DNA of 64,000 nt from Spirometra erinaceieuropaei (GCA_902702965.1 CACRXP010000029.1:365702-429701); one strand, 5' to 3'. Counted from the stretch's first letter, positions 1 to 12,039 are shown. Made by a program: numbers and translations. The notes: generated by a model from the sequence alone, not told the origin.

Positions 1-1260
1 GGTGTGAAATTTGTCTTAGGTAACTTACTTGCGTGATTCATCCAAAATACGTAGTCATAAATATGCCTTTGCACGATCGTAATTTCAGTCATACCGGAGG
101 GCAACTCGTCCGCAGTTCCCATTACGAAAATGTTTTTCCTGATCGCAGCGGACCGTTTACACACGCCGTGGGGCATTTTGCTTCTGGTTAATAAATTATT
201 GAATTATGCTGAATCTGTGGGAATAAAAGGCCTTTCGAATCCGCTCTCATCAACTGAGGCTCGAACGCTTTAAGCACAAAGCATCGGCTGCTTGGCCGGT
301 TATTTACAGCTTTCTTCCCACTCCCGAGGCAACTTTACGCTCACCGAAGATGCGCATTAGCTTCAGTTAAGATAGACATTCAGCTACACCCGCAACAGCA
401 AGGGTTTTAGTCGAGTAGGTAAAAAAATAGTCGGGAAGAAGGAGGCTCGTTTGTACGAAGAAGTTCTCGCTCGTCCACCTTGATAATGACATTAAACTAA
501 TGACGAAAATTTGGCTTCCGTGCTTAGTCATAAGAAGGGGAAAGAGAACCAACTGGTTATTTGTCTGAGTTGTCGAAAACGCGCGGGACTCCATCGCGCG
601 GAGCAGGGAGTAACGGCAACAAACAAGAAGCAAGCAGAAAGAGGGTACGCGGCCGTATCAACGAGAAGTCTGAAGCCCTGTAGATGGCTGCGTAGGACTC
701 GGTATGCTGGTGCACGATCACCGTATCATTTGATTGGATCCCCACCCAAGTCGCTACTGTAATGAGTTTCCGGCATCTCTTTCCCAGGATTTGAGAAATA
801 TTCCACTGACTCATTTAAGATGTTAGACAGCTACTCGCGTAAGTCCGTTTCCCATTTGCGTGCTTCCGCCATCCGAGCTTGACTACGACCTGTCCTGTGT
901 AGTTGCGAGGGCATTGTAAGCATGGGATATGATAAATAAGTTAGATTACCTACTAGAACCTAGTCAGTCTATGATCTTCGTCACCCATCTCCAAAGCCTT
1001 ATTCAAATAAGGACGCTTAGTCCTGAATCTAAGCGTGTTCCGCCTCCGAACTGTCCTGAATACATCGCACAACATGCCGCAACTCTCGGGGGATTATTAA
1101 TTGGATTCCCAAGGGGTAAACACATTGGCATCGGGTTATGAAGTCATTTGAACCGTAGTCTAATAACCTCGTGGAGAGGTCCTGGGCTTCTGGTACGAAT
1201 GGAACATTTATCTAGGTGCAATTACCAACCGCAAGAAGTTTTAGCGTTGGAAGATACCGC
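1..1260. other. unannotated stretch
   Basis: I see no supported gene, RNA or recognisable element here. Short reading frames occur on both strands, but none has family motifs or a convincing pair of splice sites. Confidence 0.5.
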
Positions 1261-1512
1261 AGTAACAGGTACTAGATAAAAGTCGAGACACGAGTTTCGC
1301 CGATATTCTGCCGCTATATAGCCCAGCTGCGAGGGGTTCGGCTCATCAGTGGGTCCCTCAGCAATCCCCGTCTGCTTTCTGGTAGATACTCCAATTTAGA
1401 AATTTCTGCTTTTTAATTTCCTCAGTAATTATCTGCGAACTTGGAGTAGACCAGTACGTTGTGGGTCCTTGATGCTTATGGACTTCGGCCCAAATATTCA
1501 TACATAGATCTT

Positions 1513-2099
1513 GAAGAAGGAGACACGATCGCCGGGACAATAGCTTTATTAGCCTGACCTTTCGGATTCCTACTCGAATCCATCATCAGAGAAAAAGAAG
1601 CAGAAACGAGTGGTTGTTGCACAAGGGGCTACGGTATTTATAGGATGCAGTAGCCATGCTACCGCATACCTATGAACTTTCACGGCTCCCCCCCTTCATC
1701 CGAGATCGTCGCACGTGGTGTGATCACTGCTTGATGGCCGACATTCGAGTCGATAATTGCCGCAATTTCATCACGCGCGTTGAATGTTGGCGCGATGATT
1801 GCTCGACCATCTGACGCACCGACCCCGGTGTTGGGAAAAGAGTTCACCTCTGCGCTCCCCGCATGGCTTGTTACTCCGCCTAGGCGAAATTTTAGCACGC
1901 AGTATGGAGTGGGAAGATCGTTGCACTTGTTGATGGACTGGGGGCCAGTAAACCATGACGCAAGCAGCTCCCGGCTCACGCGGTTGTCACCTCTTGCGAG
2001 AATTTCGGCCTCATCGAATTTGAATGTGTGGCCGGATCTCGTCGAATGAGCCGCAACTTGAGAGCTGGCGTCATTTCTGTCTCTTCGCTTCTATTGGCA
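1513..2099 (-). mobile_element. Penelope-like element PLE-2, 5'-truncated 3' end with target duplication
   Basis: The element reads on the minus strand. It holds the end of the GIY-YIG reading frame (about 1680-2050), a 3' UTR and a hammerhead-type tail (about 1552-1593). The C-terminal frame matches the one in the 38.5-39.6 kb copy, including the segment 'SWFTGPQSINKCNDLP'. The insertion is bounded by the same 13 bp, ATACATAGATCTT, at 1500-1512 and 2100-2112. This fixes both edges and shows 5' truncation upstream of the nuclease core. The host sequence is Rep-A. Confidence 0.85.
1552..1593 (-). ncRNA. hammerhead-type ribozyme motif, decayed
   Basis: On the minus strand the order is CTGATGA, a 6-bp hairpin stem (GGATTC/GAATCC), GAAA, then GGTC at the expected cleavage position. 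Compared with the intact copies, the base after GAAA is G instead of C, and the flanking stem I has lost a pair. It was probably weakened by mutation. Activity is untested. Confidence 0.6.
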
Positions 2100-2399
2100 A
2101 TACATAGATCTTACTATAAACTGATCTATTCCAATTTAGTAGTTAATTTCTGAGACAATTAAAAAGTATCAACGAGAAGTTTATATGATTTCTCTTTCTG
2201 AGAGCACATGTATTAGTTAAAACCCTAGACAAGTGTTTCACCGATATTCTGCTGCTGCTGCTGCTGCACGACACAGCTGAGAGGGATTAAACTCATCCGT
2301 AGGTCCCCTAGCGTTCTGGTAAATACTTCAGTTCTGAGAGTTCGGTCTTTTACTCTCCTCACTCATCGAGTAATTTCTACGGATATAAAAATGCTTACA

Positions 2400-2720
2400 T
2401 TAACAACTTCCAAAATCAATAGTGAGGGATGGCAGTGTTGTTAGGATGACCTTTGCAGCGGCATGGCAAATGACACGTGATTTGGCAGGCCGTGACAGCA
2501 GTTGTTCTCGTCGGCTCCGTCTGGGTTGTTGGCTCCGGCGCAAAGTGCTCACATACGCCTGAGGTTTGCCCAGCCGAGACAGATCAACAAAGACCAAACT
2601 ATCGACCAGTGTGTTGCGGCGTCGGCGAGCCGAAAGGCCGAGTCACATGCACGAGGGTAATGAATCGGCAGGAGCGCCTGATGGACCAAAAGCGACATGA
2701 GTAATCAGCCGCGCCGACGA
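2400..2720. repeat. GC-rich repeat related to the 30.8 kb region
   Basis: The stretch around 2610-2670 (gtgttgcggcgtcggcgagcc and following) is similar to the reverse complement of about 30900-30960. I see no coding evidence. The element class is unknown. Confidence 0.4.
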
Positions 2721-2994
2721 CCTCTAGAACAAATTTTCACACATTTACGTACATCGAACCAGACGGTGTTTTAATTCAGTGAACTCGTGAACACAGTTCT
2801 TTCCAGTGCATAAGTTACGATAGAGGAGGAAGCAACCAACTTTCCTGTCAGCTTCGTCTATTGCGAAAGTTGTATTGAGTTGAAATCTAAGTTGTTCTCA
2901 GGCTAATACAATCAAAACAAGCATAAGTTCTCCGTATCGTCAGGGACCACCCAATCGGTTACAGACGCAGCTTTGTAAGGGCATTTCTTCACTG

Positions 2995-3715
2995 AGCTAA
3001 GGAGCCCCGAATGCTCAGACTGAATGGCTACCCGCGCAACTTCATAAACTAGCTCATCCTACGTTGAAGTTGCGTGCACCAATCGGGCCGAGGAACACGC
3101 TTGTCCCTGTGTGCCTATGGCCATATGAAGTTGTAAAGTTCAATGCTCTACCGTTGAACCAGGGGTACTCGTCCTGTCAGCTGGCTATAAGGGCATATAA
3201 TCCGGAATTGGCCCTGTGAGTCTTCCTCGTCTCTGTCAGTATTCAGATTCTTCAGATGTTTTTTGGTAGCTGTGACTACGAGGGCTCTAGATTGAGCTCC
3301 AAAACCAAACGGGGTGGTATGTTTTGAAACCCGGTTGGTGAAAGCCCTTCTAACATAATTCAGATTCCTGAGTACAACCGACAGAACAGCCGATTCGTAG
3401 CTTTATGGAAGAGCGCTGGACGTAGCAACGCTCAAAGAACAAACAACGCGGATTCGAATCGCGGATCCCACAAAAATGCGGGTGAGTACGGTTGACTGAC
3501 AGCGCCTTTTAGGCTAGAAACGGTTATCAGAATAGCCGAGCCGCACAAACTCGAAATTTTGTCGGGTGCTTTCTTACGTCAAGAGCGGGTCGGAAGCTGT
3601 CGGATGCCTTTCCAACCTTCTTGAGGTTGCGATTGCACCCAGAACAAAGTCAACCGTTGGTCAAAAGTTACGAGACCGAAAGCCCAGATGTCACGAAAAG
3701 TAACGTCTGTATTAA
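2995..3715 (+). mobile_element. PLE-2 coding remnant split by foreign DNA
   Basis: Bases 2995-3058 encode the PLE-2 segment 'NGYPRNFIN'. Bases 3562-3715 resemble the next part of the same protein (the 'YVKNVSEAVG' region of the 39.3 kb copy). In the better-preserved copy about 75 bp separate these motifs; here about 500 bp do. The extra sequence (about 3060-3560) includes a tRNA-like segment on the minus strand at 3125-3170. The coding part is full of stops and frameshifts. Confidence 0.6.
3120..3175 (-). repeat. tRNA-like A-box segment (probable SINE head)
   Basis: Read on the minus strand, 'ctggttcaacggtagagc' matches a tRNA D-arm/A-box, followed by a short anticodon-arm-like sequence. No complete cloverleaf follows, so this is more likely a SINE fragment than a functional tRNA gene. 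It lies inside the DNA that splits the PLE-2 remnant. Confidence 0.4.
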
Positions 3716-4199
3716 AACAAGAAACCACCGGATCCGGTGCAGTTGCAGATAAAGCCACTGCGCAGGGAAACGGAATGCTCGTGGGTGACCAGTTTTCAAG
3801 TCGCGGCTCTTTTCTCAGATCCCGGTCTCACCTCCAGTTTTGACATGGCCAAAATGTTTACGAGAGCCCGTAACAGTCTGATTTGTATGCTGCTTTATAT
3901 TTGTGAAATGTCTACACGCAACTCACAAACAGGCAGAAAGATATCCCCCAATCTTTTCAGTGTGAATACTTTACCCACGCAGAGTAATTAATTACGCTGG
4001 GAGCACGCGTATGAATACTTCTTCGAATGTCAGTGCCGGCAAGTTACAACGCTTCGGAATTTCACGTTAATCATTAGTCCCGGTGGTGAAATCGCGCCTC
4101 AGCGAGTTACCACATCATCATCGCACCAAGTCCGAACACTCGCTGGATGCGGTTTTTGGCTACTGCGCCGTCCGGTAACACCCGCCATGCCTCCTCTTT

Positions 4200-4229
4200 C
4201 TTTTCTGCTGCTGCTGCTGCTGCTTCTGG
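4200..4229 (+). repeat. CTG/GCT trinucleotide microsatellite
   Basis: A short perfect run of about six CTG units with flanking interrupted units. A similar run occurs near 2258-2276. Confidence 0.8.
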
Positions 4230-4464
4230 CGCTCACTCTTTCGCTCAGTTCGGAGGAATTTTAATTATTTTAGAACTGCCAATATCTGTACCATTAGTAG
4301 CTGTGCTACAAGTTGTGTTAGTTGAACCAGTGGTTGGAGCTGCAGTGTTGGCAATAGAAGAGGATCTTTCAAATAAGGGAATTTCTTTGATTGTCTCAAA
4401 GATGACTTCGAAAAATCCACGTAGTTTTGGGAGTAATCTGCTGAAGTTTTTTTTCTCATTGTAG

Positions 4465-4676
4465 AGTAATGTAGCTCCCACGTTCAAGTACGAAGAAGAA
4501 GACAGGCAGGAGGAGGAGCAGAAGAATACCCCACCTATAGATAACACGGAACACCCGGACGACTGCACGAATCCCCACTGTACATCTCGGCGGATTCGAC
4601 AGGAGCAGGAGATTTCACAGTTGAAAACCCGTCTACGCTTCCTGGATGACAGGGATTCAGCCATCGAGCTTTCACG
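4465..4676 (+). CDS. candidate internal exon, acidic/coiled-coil protein of unknown family
   Basis: A strong splice acceptor precedes it: a T-rich tract ending in 'tctcattgtag' at 4464. The frame then stays open for 70 codons and runs into a donor, 'cacg|gtaact', at 4677. Without that splice the frame stops immediately. The peptide starts with an acid-rich block (YEEEDRQEEEQ), has a Cys pair near the middle (DDCTNPHC), and ends in a heptad-like, probably coiled-coil segment (QEISQLKTRLRFL). Codon content differs from the surrounding repeats. I do not recognise the family. Flanking exons were not found, because the window is dominated by repeats and introns may be long. Splice sites and frame are seen in the sequence; that this is a real gene is inference. 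Confidence 0.5.
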
Positions 4677-4805
4677 GTAACTCCAACCATTGGGGCGATC
4701 GCTGCCCAGAGTTAGATATTCCCATAATATAAGTGTCATTTCCGTTGGCTAGAACGACCAAGGCAGATAGTGGAAAATTCGACCGAATAGAGTTCCTTGG
4801 ACTTG

Positions 4806-4985
4806 AACATGGTAATATAGCATTGCCGACAAAGATAAGGGAGACTGGAATGGCCATTTCTAGCTTATTAGCCGTTGTGAACCGGTCACTCCCAGCTCCG
4901 GGGTGTGGGACACCCCGGGCTTAATCCTGCGACCTGCTGGTTAAAAGCTCGACGCTTTTAACTACTGAGCCACGGGCTCTTTGTC
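4806..4985 (-). mobile_element. tRNA-derived SINE (SINE-B), copy 1
   Basis: On the minus strand, from about 4985 down, there is an A-box-like 'cgtggctcagtagttaaa' and a B-box-like region. These are followed by a body ending in sequence complementary to 'attgccgacaaagataag'. The same order and wording recur at 45825-45990. Two dispersed copies with a pol III-like head and a shared non-tRNA tail support a SINE over a tRNA gene. The B box is decayed. Confidence 0.65.
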
Positions 4986-5109
4986 CTGTTCGATTGAGAT
5001 TGAGTATATGCAATGGTAGGGGGCGCTTAGAGCTCGCCCTTATTCACTGTGCAGGGGTATTTTTCCCACTTTCCATTTAAACCAACCGCCTGGCGGTATG
5101 AGTCTTCAG

Positions 5110-6090
5110 AAGAAGAGCTTCTGGTTTTCGGGAAGGTTAACGTGCTTTCCTGATGCATTAAGGTCATTGTCGAGTCCCTCATCATCACGCCATATTTATC
5201 GATCCGGTAGTCTGTGTCATAGTCACTCCTGGGCTTGTCCCTTCTGCAGATTATTCGGCAGAATCCCGTATGTGAACTCTAGATCAACTGCGTGTTAGGC
5301 TGATTGGTCTTCAGGTAATCTGGATTCCTTTAGTTCCCGATCTGTCTCCAGTACCCTCGGGCAATTTGTCCGCTCGTTGGCGTAATGAGAAGGTTAAGAA
5401 AAGTATTCTACAGGGAAAACAACCCCTGATAATTTCCTCCTGCATCTTGCCCCAAACTTGTGCGCCCTGAGTGATGATACCCTCTTGTTTGGCTACGAAA
5501 CGTCGAGGAATGGAAAACGGCTGACTTGTTTCTCCTGAACTGCATCTCTTAACGAGAGGAGGTGACCTGACATCCCTGAGAGGTTTTTTGCGGCCGTCTA
5601 CCGCGCCACCGACTGTCTAAGATCTAAGGACAAATTAGGGCAGATTCGACCTCACTCGGTCCTTCTTTCTCCGGCGTTACGATATCCTCTAGTAAGCAGG
5701 AAAATTTAACATTGTGATTTAGGTAGCCCAAGTCACTTTCTGTTAGATTTTATGCACATTTAACGGCTTTTGTACCGATTCATTTGTGATGAGACCGCTC
5801 CATTTAGTTGGCAAATGGACTAGTAGATAATCTTCTCAAATGTTCCCCTAGGGGGGTTGTTTCATTGTATGTAATGCCTATTCCCTTTGGACACGAAACG
5901 TTAACTTGAACGACCTGCCCCTTCGTCTCAGGCTTCCGTTGTTCCGGATGGGATCGCAAGTTATATATGACACATGGAGGTAGTATTCACTGGTCTCCTC
6001 TGACGGAATAGGGGGCGATTTCATCCACACTTAGGGCTTAGTGTGGCAGCCTCTTGTCCAAGCTGAACATGCCTGAGTGATATGCACATA
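5110..6090. other. unannotated stretch
   Basis: I see no recognisable gene or repeat family. Reading frames are short and lack motifs. Confidence 0.45.
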
Positions 6091-6094
6091 GGCG

Positions 6095-6800
6095 ATCAGT
6101 CCATGAAATGTTATCTGAAATACTGATAAGCGGCTTCGGTAAAAAAATTACTTCAGTATGGTCGTGATATTGGTTATCGTGTAGCATAGTCTGAAGATAT
6201 TTCAGTCACACCAGGAAGTCAGATGCAATTACACTTTTTTCTGACCGCCGGAAAAACCGCAATCGGCGAAAAATAACTTCCAAAGTAGTATGCACGTTTG
6301 GCATTGATTTACGTCGTCCTCAGAAATTCAGATTTATTTTTGAAAAATATACACCGAAGCATTCCTTTATCTATTAGTTTGGTAGTAAAATCACGTATTC
6401 GTTAAGTGTCGAACTCTAGAAAATGTGACTTTCGGCTTACAAATTATTTGTAATTATGAGATTTTTAAGACTGCTAGAGGTTCATTCAAATAGTATCATA
6501 TCTCTCCACTTCTCAGTTCTTCTTATAAAATATAAAACGTAGTCCGAATTAACTGCAAAATCTTATGGGGAACATGGGATTTTTCTTACATGAAATGTAT
6601 GCAGCTTGCATAAGGTAAACTGTAAACGCAGACGCAACTGCTGCTTGGGTTCAAAATAGTTCGTTAATAATAGAAACCTTTGCAAAACTAAAAGACACCG
6701 TTTTTCGAATACAAAATCAAAAGGAGGCGTTATTTTCTGCGCGATGAATACAGTGAGGGATTTATTTGTAGAGGTTTTCCATAAAAAGTATATTAGTTTA
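6095..6800. repeat. old fold-back element (FB-MITE relative)
   Basis: AT-rich. It begins with 'catgaaatgttatctgaaat', comparable to 'catgaaatgtcaaccgaaat' in the young fold-back copies. Several internal stretches, such as 'ttatgagatttttaagac', align with the arms and centre of the copies at 22944 and 48427. It is much more diverged, and its ends cannot be fixed. No transposase is present. Confidence 0.45.
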
Positions 6801-7029
6801 TATGATCAGAGTAAATCCACAGGACAAATGCATGCTATTTGTGCAGCCATCTTTTACTGATTGTGGTGTTTGCAGGAGGCAGAGAGAAAGGTATTCCAAA
6901 TCCGAAATCCTGATATGGCTGAATTGTTCTGAGATTTTGTTGCGCGATAATCAATATTTCGAAAAAAACATAAATAATTCTTCCTTGTTGAAAACGTATT
7001 TTAGAGTTGTATTTGGCATTTCGTGAGCT

Positions 7030-8140
7030 CGATCACCTACTATACACCGTGGCAGGCTCTTTTGTTCTCCACTTCTTTGAACACTCCAACTTGATGATGT
7101 GATTCTGCAATTCAAAAGTGTCTCTGTTGTGACGCAGTTGCATGCTTAGTCCTATTTTTCTCAAAACTCCCCTGCCACATGTGTGTGATTTAACAAGCAA
7201 ACCAATTGGGAATTCACGATTTCTCCCACCTCATTCCAGTGATTATTTTTTATTGGCGATTACAAACCTGCGCATCGCGGTGCAAGACGCTATTGCAGCT
7301 CGGATCGTAACGATTTCGTGTATGATTGCCAGCAGTGGTCCACAGGGAGAGTTAACGCAATCCTCGTAAACCTGAGGAAGTGGCTGTTAACCTCATTAAT
7401 AAATGAAAGTGACTTGATGGATAGACGAGCCGCTTCAAACCCAGAGAAGTCCTGATACTTGGCTGTTGTGTGGGAGCAAGAGACTGCAGAGTCCGTTTTT
7501 CGACGGACTGACCAGAAAGGACTGAAGTCGTTTGCGTTCTTGAGATCCTGCGCCCAATCGCTTCATCAGATGGTCGAAAACTCGGACGTTCGGTTGGTGA
7601 ATGTAAGACAACGGCGTGTTTAGGGCCCCAGCGCATTAGCGTTTTCCTTACCGCAATAAGTCTGGTGAGCTTGAATTTCTCATGACGCGCTAAAAGTCGT
7701 GACCTGAGGGGTTGCCAACTGACGAGATAACTTGGTCCTCGTAGTGAGTACCATGTGGTTATGCGAGGCGACTGATTTATGAACTGAGAGTTAGGCTTGA
7801 TGTCTCCTTTACAATATGTCCTTTATGGCATTCACGTAACCACGAGCTTTGAATTGATCATTACATTGATAATTCTGCATCCGTCACGCAAGTGGAAAGG
7901 AGACTTCTTGATGTACCTCGGTACATTACTTGGTAAACGGATCGTGTGTATCACACGTAAAGGGACTTTTTTTTAACTCTGTCAATCACCGTGTCCAATC
8001 CCACCATCAGATGATTGACAAGTTTGGGGCGGTCAAAGATAAGCGCATTGGCTGCTGAGGGTGTGTGCTTCAACCGAGTCGCTTATCTCGAACTGCAAAA
8101 AGGATAGTTTGCATCGAGCGACCGATCTCATGAAATATTG
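7030..8140. other. unannotated stretch
   Basis: I see no supported gene or recognisable element. The short open frames lack family motifs. Confidence 0.4.
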
Positions 8141-8950
8141 GTCGAAGTTCTGAGATGAGTTTTTGATTAGGAAGGATTACTTAGGCGGAGTTTTAATATT
8201 AATTATCCCGCGACTTAATCCCATAATATTTCGGAATTGGTGGAATTTCAGCTTTTAAATGCACTTCCTCTCGACCTCCAGTGGAAACTGTGCTCGGAAC
8301 AAGTAGCTACTTAAGTAGAATGTATTTGTCACACCGATTTTCGATGATCTTATAAATTCATTTATATTTTATAGAAGACGCTCAACAAGCATGCTTTTTG
8401 TTCGTCTATTAGAAAATTACATTGTCTTCAAATTTTATACTCGGAGAAAAAATATCTTTGGGTTTGAAAAGGTTTCTATTTATTAGATTTTTAAGACCGT
8501 GAAATGTCCATTCAAACAGCATCGTACCAATCCGTTTATCAATGCGCTTCACAAAATGAACAACATATTCCGCATACATTGCAAAATTTTATGAAATCTG
8601 CATGATATCTTCCTAAAGGCATGGAGGAATATATGATTTGCCTTTCGAAGAATGCATGCACCTTGTAGACAGAAATAGTTAAACGCTAATGCAACGTTTG
8701 ATCATCCTTAAAATTATTCGGTAATTAAGAAACCGATTCAAAACCTAAATATACCTTTCTTCGGGCATAAGATATAAAGACAACATTATTTCCTACCAAA
8801 CGAGTATAGGAAAACATATTTGTGCGCGTTTTCTATAAGATATATCTTGAATTTATAAGACCACCAAAAATCAGTGTGAAGAATGCTTGTTAACTAAGTA
8901 GCTACTGGTTACCGAGCGCGGCTTCGAAATGAAACGCATTTAAAAGCCCA
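8140..8950. repeat. old fold-back element (FB-MITE relative)
   Basis: The left part (gattaggaaggattacttag, then tataatatttcgga or variants) is shared with 36240-36300 and 50700-50790. The centre (ttagatttttaagaccgtgaaatg) is shared with the younger copies. The right end near 8870-8930 partly mirrors the left. No coding capacity. Confidence 0.45.
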
Positions 8951-9289
8951 CATCCCGGCAAGTCCGAAATATTATAGCATTTTGTCTCAAGAAAGTCAGT
9001 ATTACAACCTCACATATGAAAGCCTTTCTAATCGAAAACACATCTCAGAATTTCTGCCAACATTTAACGAGATCGGTTACTCACTGTATATGGGGAGTGC
9101 CCCCAAAACGGGCCACGTGTTAGATGCGCTGGACCAACACGGGAACCACATCGGATTCTGGCAGGCGTTATCTTTGCGCAATAACAAATGCCAACATTTA
9201 CGGGGTGCGATAACAGACCCTGCTGTCGGCAGTCGTCGCACAACTGGACCTCTGCCATCATCCCATTTTTGTGCTTAAAATCCTGGCCA

Positions 9290-9915
9290 TTTGTTGAGAG
9301 GACCAGGGGGTGCGGAGTAGAGCGCCAAGGTGAGGATCCGTCCAAGCCATCCACCTCCCTCGTCTCCGGTCTTCTTTACTCTGCCTTGACACCGGACTCA
9401 AGAGGGGGTGGAAGAGAGAGTGTGGTAGATGCAGCGCAAGTCTGCCGGCACTATAAACCCCGGCGCCGTCACCGTCTCTGCTCCCACCATCTGCCGTGGG
9501 GCACACGGTGGACATCGTAGAAACCGACGGTCGAACTATCGTATGGGTGGAGCGCGACCAGGGAAACCATTAATGCCCTGAAGTTTTGACTTTTTCACAT
9601 TTGAAGCAGATTGTATCTTTCATGCTAGTAAAATAAGCAGGACTCGCTGCTGGAATCCTTGCTAATCTTGCATTCCTACTTCCCCTGGTCAAGTGTTTGT
9701 TGTGGGACGGGGGGTGAGGTGGTTCGCCTAGGTGCGAGGGCGGCCGTGCCAGCCCGATCATCATAACTGTCTGAACACAGGCTCGGGGGGTGGGGGAGAG
9801 AGAGCGATAGATGCTGCGCAAGTCCACCCCCACCATAAATTAGCTCACGCGCAGGTCAACCTGCCTGCTTCATCTTGCTGTGGAGCACACGGTGGACATC
9901 GTCGGTTGCGACGGT
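9290..9915 (+). repeat. two neighbouring copies of an unclassified repeat (Rep-C)
   Basis: Segments around 9300-9560 and 9720-9915 share 'ggaagagagagtgtggtaga' or a variant, then 'tgc.gcgcaagt', then 'gagcacacggtggacatcg' or a variant. A reverse copy lies near 42110-42310. The function and class are unknown; the open frames here follow the repeat. Confidence 0.5.
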
Positions 9916-10125
9916 TAAACTGTCAAAGTCCTACTTTTCCGAAAAAGTTTTTCGAGCATCCCGTCATGGCTGGAATCTTCCCTCGACTTAAAGTTGTATG
10001 CAACTAATTTACTCAAAAGAATATAACTGAAAGTTGGTCACAGAAGATATATTTTTCCTTGTTAAGTATTCTACAGCGGCATACCGCGCTCCGCTAATCA
10101 GTGTACTCCTTTTTTCTTCCCCAAG

Positions 10126-11043
10126 ACCTCCACCCCCGGCAAAGGAGGATATCATCAACCGCGAATTCGAAACCAAGCTTTTTTCTACCTCTCGGTCCAA
10201 GTCTACACAAGAGCCACCTGCTCACAGACCTGTTGCCACAAATTTCATGCGTGAAAATACGGATCAAAACGCTTTCAAAGTAATCAAAATTGCCAGGTCC
10301 GCCTGGATGAACAGGGAACCTTCGAAGGTGCCCGTGGCACACAGGCACAAGTTTGCAGAGCCGGCAAATACGAAGCGGTATTTTACCTACGAGCTTCCTC
10401 CTCCACCGACCACCACTGAGGCAGCAACGACCCTAAGGGGTCCAAAAATTGAAAAAAGGATCAAACCGCCCATCCAAACGGAGATTTCCAGCCGACGTCA
10501 CCGCAGCTCCCTCAAACGACGTCTTCCTGTTGAAGAGGAATTGGAAGAAGAGAGGTTGGAATTCGACAATCAGGACATCTCGAGGGATGAGTACTACCAC
10601 GGGTTGAATTTAGCCAGCAAAGGGACCAGCTTGGCAGACAATACATCTAACGAAACCTCTGCCCTGGGATCGAGAAGTCGAAAGGTCCTTGGTTCAAGCC
10701 GGTCTACATCACAAGGCGGCGACTCCTGTCCTCTGCAAATACCTAGGCATCTGAGTATGCCGGGCTTTCAGCTCCCAAGGAAGCTTCTTTCCCACGGGCA
10801 GTCCTCAGTGGATTCAACCTTGTCTCCTTCGGAGGACTTGCCTGTTCCAGAATCTCATGATCTTCTCCTGACCACCGTAGGTGATCACCCCAGTAATCAT
10901 CCCTCCCGCACCTCTCATCGTGCCCATCCTCTTGTTCCCCAATCCCACTTCCGGAAGACGTACCCCACCCAGACTCCTACGCCTTCCCTGCCTCAGCCTA
11001 TCAGTGTGATTCGGGAGTGTGTTGAAAAGGAATCAGTGATTTA
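10126..11043 (+). CDS. candidate 3' exon of a host gene, disordered protein of unknown family
   Basis: This is the longest open frame not explained by a transposon. It lies downstream of a strong acceptor, a T/C-rich tract ending 'tcttccccaag' at 10125. The frame stays open for about 306 codons to TAG at 11041-11043. The frame also extends upstream to 10034, but the splice acceptor makes 10126 the likelier exon start. The peptide begins with a Pro run, has a basic middle (EISSRRHRSSLKRR), an acidic patch (EEELEEERLEF), and a long Ser/Pro/His-rich, probably disordered tail. No membrane segment, zinc-binding cluster or catalytic motif is visible. A short A-rich run follows at about 11083, but no canonical AATAAA was found. 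No transposon copy of it occurs in the window. I do not recognise the family. Confidence 0.55.
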
Positions 11044-11099
11044 GGCAGAGGTCATGACAATGCGGAAAACTACCTCTGCAAATTAAAAAAAAGAGACTT

Positions 11100-12035
11100 G
11101 CTTACCCGCCGGTTGTCAGATGACAAAATAGAGTCCATTTGCCTCAGAAAACTCGGTCGATGACTTTGGGATTGGTTGATGGCGATGAACAGCTACTTCC
11201 AATTAGACAATCAAAGAATACCTTAAGAGTAGAAATATAATGACGCGGGGCGTGCATTGTTTTAGTCATCCTCTACCTCTCTTACGTAGCAATTGGGTTT
11301 ACATATTTTCGGACGGGACAACCGTAACTGTATTTTTTGGCTTGGAAACAAAAGACAAATTCGGTAGCCAAGTACGCGACTATTTACTGTGCATGACGCA
11401 GCAACGAACTTGAATGATATCTGCTATAAGTCTGTGAAACCCTTCGGTATTCAGTAATATGTTGGTATGAGAGAATGTAGGAAAATGAAACATGAGCGTT
11501 CAGATATCAACATCTTATAGACGGTGAACTACTAGACATAAGAGACTGATATGCATCGCTCACAGATGCTTTCTTTCAGGCATTTAATAATTCAAAATTT
11601 GTAGAATAGGTCATCAACTACCTAATTCCACAATTATAAAGTTTTTCAATGGGGAGTTTTGGACTTACGTCCTCAATAACAATATTTGAAAGCTAAGGGG
11701 TTTTTCCCTACTTCTGTTGCTGAGGACTAAACCCGGGGACAGTTTTTGTTAATGACAGTACGAGCTCACTTCTCTAGTGTGATGTTTTTAAGAATCGCTA
11801 GGGTAGCCTATTTCAGGAAATTGTCAACAGTCTTAAAAACCCTAAAGGAAATCGATGACATGCATCGATTTATAGGCATGGAACGTCTAAAAGTATAGTT
11901 TTTCCAGAAAGACAAGCATAAACACGGCTTTGTTCTAAGCATTGAAACCCATTCGAGATCACATTAGTGCGGTGGCTAGTGTTCGGTTTAAAATATTTTT
12001 TAAAGTTATGGTACATAGGTATGGTATCTTGTAAG
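11100..12035. other. unannotated stretch
   Basis: I see no recognisable gene or element. The minus-strand frame at 11870-12151 runs into the Rep-A copy that follows and has no motif. Confidence 0.4.
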
Positions 12036-12039
12036 TCTA

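Larger units (their letters stand above)
1265..2395 (+). repeat. unclassified interspersed repeat (Rep-A), split by a PLE
   Basis: Two pieces, 1265-1500 and 2100-2395, flank the PLE insertion at 1513-2099. Both contain a version of 'gtttcgccgatattctgcc' followed by 'cagctgcgaggggttcggctc' or a close variant. Related copies lie near 12040-12470 (reverse orientation), 41095-41240 and 63600-63660. The second piece has a short CTG/GCT triplet run (about 2258-2276). I see no coding potential and cannot classify the family. Confidence 0.6.
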
